From Serratia bockelmannii (lineage in GTDB: Bacteria; Pseudomonadota; Gammaproteobacteria; Enterobacterales; Enterobacteriaceae): DNA of 64,000 nucleotides. Under the pieces are notes generated by a model. The model was not told the origin of the DNA. It saw nothing but the letters and a program-made list of their open reading frames with translations, and did not search any database. How positions within the stretch are numbered: position 1 is the stretch's first letter; every line of letters starts with the position of its first letter. Position numbers and translations under genes: made by a program. This document shows, in pieces, positions 59,368 to 64,000 of this stretch. Location: the NCBI RefSeq assembly GCF_008011855.1, contig NZ_VOUX01000001.1:1-64000 (forward strand), read 5' to 3'.

Positions 59368-61445
59368 TACGCCTGGTTTTTGGCTTTTGAACGGGAGATG
59401 CGTGCCTCACCGATCAGCCAGTCAAAGAGGAAAATAATCGCCAGCATCACCACGATCAGAATTGAACCGTAGGCGATCGCCACCCCGTATTCGCCGTCTT
59501 CCACGCGGTTGAGGATGTAGGCGGTGGCCACGCGGGTATCGGGGGTGACCAGGAAGACGATGGCGCTGACGGTAGTGATGGCGCGCACGAAGCTGTAGAT
59601 CAGCGCCGACAGGATCGCCGGGCGCAGCAGCGGCAGCAGGATGTGCGTGATGGTGCGCAGCGAGCCGGCGCGCAGGCTGAGCGAGGCTTCGTCCAGCGAT
59701 TTGTCTATCTGGCCCAGCCCGGCGATCCCGGCGCGAATGCCTACCGGCACGTTGCGCATCACCATCGAGATAATCACGATGGCGGCCGTCCCGGTGAGGT
59801 ACACCGGCGCGCTGTTGAAGGCGAGAATGTAAGAGACGCCCGCCACGGTGCCCGGCACCGCAAAGCACAGCATGGTGGTGAATTCGATGGTCTTTTTGCC
59901 CTTGAACTGCTGACGCACCACGATCCAGGCGATCAGCAGACCGAACGCGGCGGTGATCGGCGCGGCGATCCCGGCGTACAGCAGCGTGTCGAGCAGCGAA
60001 GGCCACGCGCCGTCGCTCATGCCCTGGCCGAACAGCTTGATGAAGTTATCCAGCGTCAGCGTGTAATCCACCCCCCAGTTGACGGTGAAGCTGCCGTAGA
60101 AAATGCTGCCGTAGAGCAGGGCGTTAAAGGCTACCCACACCGCCAGCAACGCGATCACGCCCCACACCAGCGTGACCGGCAGCGGCTGTACGTCGCCGCG
60201 GTAGGATTTGCCTGACACGGTGACGTAGGAACGCTTGCCGATCCACAGGTACTGGATGCAGAACACCAGCAGCGAGAACAGCAGCAGGAAGGCGCCGAGA
60301 GTGCTGGCGGCCTGATAGTCGAGCTGCGAGCCGGTGATGTAGAAATAGATTTGCGTTGCCAGCACGTCGAAGTTGCCGCCGAGCACCAGCGGGTTGCTGA
60401 AGTCGGCCAGCGATTGCACCACCACGATCAGAAACGCGTTGGCCAGCGCCGGTTTCAGCAGCGGCACGAACACGCCGTTAAAGGTTTGCCAACGGCTGGC
60501 GCGCAGGGTGTAGGAGGCCTCTTCCAGCGAAGGATGAATGGTCTTGATCGCGCCGTCGAGGATCATGAACGCCATCGGCGTGAACGCCAGCACCTGCGCC
60601 AGCCAGATGCCGGTAAAACCGTACAGCCAGTTGGTGTTGGTCAGGCCGAACCAGGCCACCATCCACTCGGTGACGTAGCCGGAACGCCCCATCATCAGCG
60701 TGACGCCCAGGCCGACGACGAACGGCGGCGTGACGATGGGCAGGATGGAGAAGATGCGGCCGATAATGGCGCTGCGCTTGGCGATGCGGGTGGTGTAAAT
60801 CGCCAGCACCAGGCCGAAGAAGGTGCAGCCGGCGCCCACCGCGATCGACAGGGCGATGGAGTTGAGGATCACCTGAACGATATGCGCCTGCGACAGCACG
60901 TTCATAAACGCCAGCGGTGCGAATGCACCCGTCTGGTCGGTGAACATCGGAATGAAAATCGCGATGCTCGGCCAGACGATGAAGACGCCGATCAGCGCTA
61001 CGATGGTGACCAGCGCACCGATAACGAAACGGTCGCCGCCCAGCCAGTCGAGGCGGGTCAGCGCTAGCGTCATGATGGCGCCCAGCGCGGTCAATTGCAC
61101 CAGGGTGGCGTAGCCTAAGCCGCGTCCCGCCACCGTGGCGCTGACGACGATAAAGGCCATGCACAGCAGCGCCCAGCCGGCATCGAACGCGTGGCGGCGC
61201 CGCTGCTCACGGCCCGCCGCAGCGTAAGGACGCAGCAGCAGCAGGCTCGGCAGCAGGCACCAAAGCCAGCTGATATTGCGGTGTGACCAGCCGTAGGCCG
61301 CGAGGATTTCATCGCTGGTGGATTCCAGCAGGCCGTAATCCAGGCTCCAGCTCGGCAGCAGGGCGAACGCCAGCCAGCCAAGCAAAACCCAAAGGAATAT
61401 CGCATCTCGTTTTTTCACGAGATGGAGTGCATGTGTATGTGACAT
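59367..61445 (-). CDS. afuB: AfuB-type fused ABC permease
   Basis: A 692-aa inner-membrane protein with two fused permease halves, each with an EAA loop ([20 protein letters not shown] and [20 protein letters not shown]). The extra N-terminal helices and total length match AfuB (about 690 aa), and it is longer than FbpB/SfuB (about 530). It follows afuA after 67 bases that hold a hairpin. Confidence 0.88.
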
Positions 61446-61464
61446 AAGTTTCCCGGATGTTCAG

Positions 61465-61492
61465 GCCGGGTAAGGCGTGAAGCTTACCCGGC
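61465..61492 (-). other. Intercistronic hairpin between afuA and afuB
   Basis: Perfect ten-base stem GCCGGGTAAG/CTTACCCGGC with an eight-base loop and no T run. Such hairpins after binding-protein genes protect the upstream mRNA and raise binding protein over permease. The role is inferred. Confidence 0.65.
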
Positions 61493-61512
61493 AACAGGCG
61501 CAGAATGTGGGT

Positions 61513-62544
61513 TTATTTACCCATCTTGACTTCGCTGACCCATTTATTGATCAGCGCCTTGCGGACCTCGGTCGAGCCGTACTTGTCCATGTCGTAGTTG
61601 ATCAGTTTCAGATCGTCGAGCTTCAGCGAGTTCGGCGAGGTATCGGCGGTGGTGTTGGTCAGGATCTGATAGGATTTGCCTTTCTTCCACGCCAGCTCCT
61701 GCGCCTCTTTCGACAGCACCCAGTCCACGAACAGTTTGGCGTTATCGAGGTTGCGCGCGCCTTTGAGGATGCTGACGCCGCCGATTTCGTAGCCGGTGCC
61801 TTCACACGGCGAGATCAGCTCAAGCGGCGCGCCCTGTTCTTTTTCGAGCGAGTAGTCATGCAGGAAACCGATGCCGATCGCCGTTTCACCGCGGGCGGCG
61901 TTGCGCGCCGGGGCAATGCCGGACTTGGTGTACTGCGAAACGTTGGCGTTCAGCTGCTTGAGGTAATCGAACGCCTGATCGTCTCCCCACAGTTGGGCAA
62001 AGGTCGCCAGCGCGGTGTAGGCGGTGCCGGAACTTTGCGGATCGGCGATTTGAATCTCGCCTTTGTATTCCGGTTTGGTCAGGTCTTTCCAGCACTTGGG
62101 CACCGGCAGGTTTTTCTCTTTCAGGCGCTGGGTATTGACGCCAAAGCCGAGAATGCCGACGTAGACCGCCGAGGAGTAGTTGCCTTTCAGCTTGGCTGGA
62201 TCGCGGAATTGCGTCATGACTTGTTCGAGGTTGGGCGATTTGTACGGTTGCAGCAGCCCCATTTCACCGGCCTGGGATTGCGGATCGAGCGTGCCGCCGT
62301 ACCAGACGTCCGCCTGCGGGTTCTTCTTCTCGGCGTCCACTTTCGCCAGCGTGCTGCCGGAACCGTTGCGGATAAACGCGGTTTTCACGTCATATTTCTC
62401 GCCGAAGGCTTTGGTTTCCGCTTCGCACATTTCATTGGTGGCGCTGCAGTAAACCACCAGGCGGCCCTTGGCGTGCGCGGCGCCGCTCAGCGTGGCCAAC
62501 GCGATGCCGGATGCTATCAGGGTAGTGACCCACGTTTTTTTCAT
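61513..62544 (-). CDS. afuA: AfuA-type periplasmic binding protein (sugar phosphate)
   Basis: A 343-aa precursor with signal peptide MKKTWVTTLIASGIALATLS ending AHA. The mature part (GRLVVYCSATNEMCEAETKA, GYEIGGVSILKGARNLDNAK) is of the FbpA/AfuA class. The start overlaps the stop of the uhpC-like gene (ATGA), which places it in one operon with a hexose-phosphate sensor. A frame open to 63414 runs through that gene and is an artefact. Confidence 0.88.
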   Translation of the reverse strand: MKKTWVTTLIASGIALATLSGAAHAKGRLVVYCSATNEMCEAETKAFGEKYDVKTAFIRNGSGSTLAKVDAEKKNPQADVWYGGTLDPQSQAGEMGLLQPYKSPNLEQVMTQFRDPAKLKGNYSSAVYVGILGFGVNTQRLKEKNLPVPKCWKDLTKPEYKGEIQIADPQSSGTAYTALATFAQLWGDDQAFDYLKQLNANVSQYTKSGIAPARNAARGETAIGIGFLHDYSLEKEQGAPLELISPCEGTGYEIGGVSILKGARNLDNAKLFVDWVLSKEAQELAWKKGKSYQILTNTTADTSPNSLKLDDLKLINYDMDKYGSTEVRKALINKWVSEVKMGK

Positions 62545-63845
62545 TGTTTTATCCTTCTCTCGGTAGAGGTGGTAACGCTCGCCATCAGCAGCGGCATCAG
62601 CAATAAACCCATAAGAACGGCGGCGATCGACAGCAAACTGAACATGCCTGACCAGCCATAGCCTTCGATAACCCGCGACAGCGGCCAGCCCGCCAGCGCC
62701 GCCCCCAGATAGGCGAACAGGCCGAGAAAGCCGGTGATGGAGCCCGCGGCGCCTTTGTGCCCGCATTCCACGGCGGCGAGGCCAATCAGCATCTGTGGGC
62801 CGAAGACAAAGAAGCCCACCGCGAAAAAACAGCCCGCCAGCAGCGCGTAGTGATGCACCGGCGCCAGCCACAGCGCGGCGACGGAAACCATCAGCCCGAG
62901 CGTGAACAGCAAAATCATCGGCGCGCGCTGCCCGCCGAACAGCACATCCGAACCCCAGCCGGCGAACAGCGCACCGAGCAGGCCGCCTATTTCGAACAGC
63001 ATCACCGTGGCGTTGGCGCTGAGCAGGTTGACGCCGTGGCTTTCCGTCAGCCAGAGATTGCCCCAGTCGTTCAACGCGATGCGGATCAGGTAGACCAGCA
63101 CGTAAGAGACGCCGAGCAGCCAGATCATCGGGTTCTTCAGCATCGTGGTGCGCAACATCTGCCACAGCCCCATCGGCGGGCTTTGCTGTTCCTGGCGCAG
63201 CTCCAGCGGATCGTAGCGCCACTGGCCGACCGACGGCAGGCCTTCTTCCTGCGGCGTGCCTGTCAGCTGCCGCGTGAGCCAGATGCCCAGCACCATGCTG
63301 ACGGCCCCCGGGATCAACATCGCCGCCTGCCAGCCCCAGCGCTGGGCGGCGAAGGCGCTGATCAACGGCACGATCGCGCCGCCGAGGTTGATCGACATAT
63401 TCCAGCAGCCCCACCAGAAGCCGCGCTCATTGCGCGAATACCAGTGGGTCAGCAGCCGCGCGCAGGGCGGCCAGCCCCAGCCCTGAAAGAAGCCGTTCAG
63501 CGCCCAGACCGCCAGCAGCAGCGTCAGCGATTCGCCGAAGGCGAACGCCACGTTCAGCAAACCGGTGGCGAACAGGCCGATCCCCATAAACCCGCGCTGC
63601 CCATGGCCGTCGTGCCACAATCCGGCGGCGAATTTCGACAGGCCGTAGCTCAGATAAAACAGCGAGCCGAGCAGGCCGATGTCCCCTTTATCCAGCCCCA
63701 AATCCGTTTGCAGCGCCGGCAGCACGTAATTCACGCTTTTGCGCGTCAGGTAAAAGGCGGCGTACCCGATGACCATATACAGCAGCAGTCGCGGACGCAG
63801 CGCGCGGTAACGATGATCGATTTCAGATGCCGAGCGTGCTTGCAT
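62541..63845 (-). CDS. uhpC: UhpC-like MFS hexose-phosphate sensor/transporter
   Basis: A 434-aa major facilitator protein with 12 helices. It follows E. coli UhpC in YAAFYLTRKSVNYVLPAL, LNGFFQGWGWPPCARLLTHW and FFVFGPQMLIGLAAVECGHK, which is the organophosphate antiporter family pattern. UhpC senses external glucose 6-phosphate for the UhpB kinase. GGGAGG precedes the start. It lies between a kinase gene and afuABC, so it may be the sensor that switches on the ABC importer. A direct transport role is possible. Confidence 0.87.
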   Translation of the reverse strand: MQARSASEIDHRYRALRPRLLLYMVIGYAAFYLTRKSVNYVLPALQTDLGLDKGDIGLLGSLFYLSYGLSKFAAGLWHDGHGQRGFMGIGLFATGLLNVAFAFGESLTLLLAVWALNGFFQGWGWPPCARLLTHWYSRNERGFWWGCWNMSINLGGAIVPLISAFAAQRWGWQAAMLIPGAVSMVLGIWLTRQLTGTPQEEGLPSVGQWRYDPLELRQEQQSPPMGLWQMLRTTMLKNPMIWLLGVSYVLVYLIRIALNDWGNLWLTESHGVNLLSANATVMLFEIGGLLGALFAGWGSDVLFGGQRAPMILLFTLGLMVSVAALWLAPVHHYALLAGCFFAVGFFVFGPQMLIGLAAVECGHKGAAGSITGFLGLFAYLGAALAGWPLSRVIEGYGWSGMFSLLSIAAVLMGLLLMPLLMASVTTSTERRIKQ

Positions 63846-63929
63846 AGCCGCCTCCCTGGTGCTGACTATAAGAAGGTGAAAGGGAAAGGGGATGAGAGAA
63901 AGTCCGGAGTGGCTAAGACTTTTTCCTAG

Positions 63930-64000
63930 TTAGTCGGCGGTTTGTTGCAAATTTGTGGGCAGGTTAACAATTACCCGGGTGCCGCGCTGCGTTTCCAGCG
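63930..64000 (-). CDS. 3' end of a sensor histidine kinase gene (UhpB-like), partial
   Basis: On the minus strand the last 22 codons read LETQRGTRVIVNLP followed by TNLQQTAD and a TAA at 63930-63932. The G-T-R-V-x-V-x-L-P pattern is the usual end of a HATPase domain. With the uhpC-like gene next, this is probably the uhpB-like kinase. Most of the gene lies beyond the window. The 84-base gap to uhpC shows no terminator. Confidence 0.65.
   Translation of the reverse strand, partial: LETQRGTRVIVNLPTNLQQTAD

Noticed and set aside
61513-63414. 633-codon frame joining afuA to upstream sequence
   Set aside because: The first 290 codons run out of frame through the uhpC-like gene. AfuA has a clear signal peptide and start at 62544.

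Overview
The window is a contiguous piece of a Serratia-type enterobacterial chromosome, probably the S. marcescens group. The evidence is the high G+C coding style, proteins that closely match E. coli orthologues as I remember them, and a gene order that follows the E. coli 17-18 min region: lysT/valT tRNAs, nadA-pnuC, zitB, aroG, gpmA, galTKM, modF-modE, acrZ-modABC, ybhA, pgl, ybhB, bioA/bioBFCD, uvrB, ybhK, moaABCDE, ybhL, ybhRSFG-cecR and rhlE. Assignments rest on reading motifs and on remembered family sequences. No search was run.

Layout. 1-1.1 kb: four tRNAs whose spacers are strings of small hairpins ending in copies of the tRNA-Lys 3' end. 1.3-4.2 kb: NAD precursor genes nadA-pnuC and the zinc exporter zitB. 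4.2-8 kb: a BvgAS/EvgAS-type two-component system that overlaps zitB. 8-12.6 kb: aroG, a DUF898 membrane protein with an M48 peptidase, and gpmA under a Fur box. 12.7-16.7 kb: psiF and a galTKM operon without galE that keeps two GalR operators. 16.8-18.4 kb: a CPBP protease and an isochorismatase-like protein. 18.5-29.8 kb: the molybdenum region. 29.8-35.4 kb: ybhA, pgl, ybhB, a dmeF/RcnR-type metal module and a DUF1232 protein. 34.1-39.1 kb: the biotin genes. 39.1-43.3 kb: an orphan urtE-like gene, a long regulatory gap and uvrB. 43.3-48.2 kb: ybhK, moaABCDE behind a Moco riboswitch, and ybhL. 48.3-57.8 kb: the ybhGFSR exporter with cecR, rhlE, a 2-hydroxyacid dehydrogenase and dusC. 57.8-64 kb: a small unknown protein and an afuABC sugar-phosphate importer with a uhpC-like sensor and the 3' end of a histidine kinase gene.

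The most interesting unit is 20.95-26.8 kb. Five tightly packed genes (TonB-dependent receptor, periplasmic binding protein, SAM methyltransferase, FecCD-type permease, ATPase) sit between modE and acrZ-modABC, behind a ModE-like operator and a possible attenuator. With clear ModE palindromes at modA and moaA, this points to a ModE-controlled outer-membrane uptake route for molybdenum, tungsten or a chelate of them, possibly with a methylated ligand. Function and substrate are inferred.

Other points of note: the structured tRNA spacers, the two-component system tied to zitB, the 111-bp GalR operator spacing without galE, the orphan UrtE-like ATPase with an altered signature motif, and an isochorismatase-like protein lacking the catalytic cysteine.
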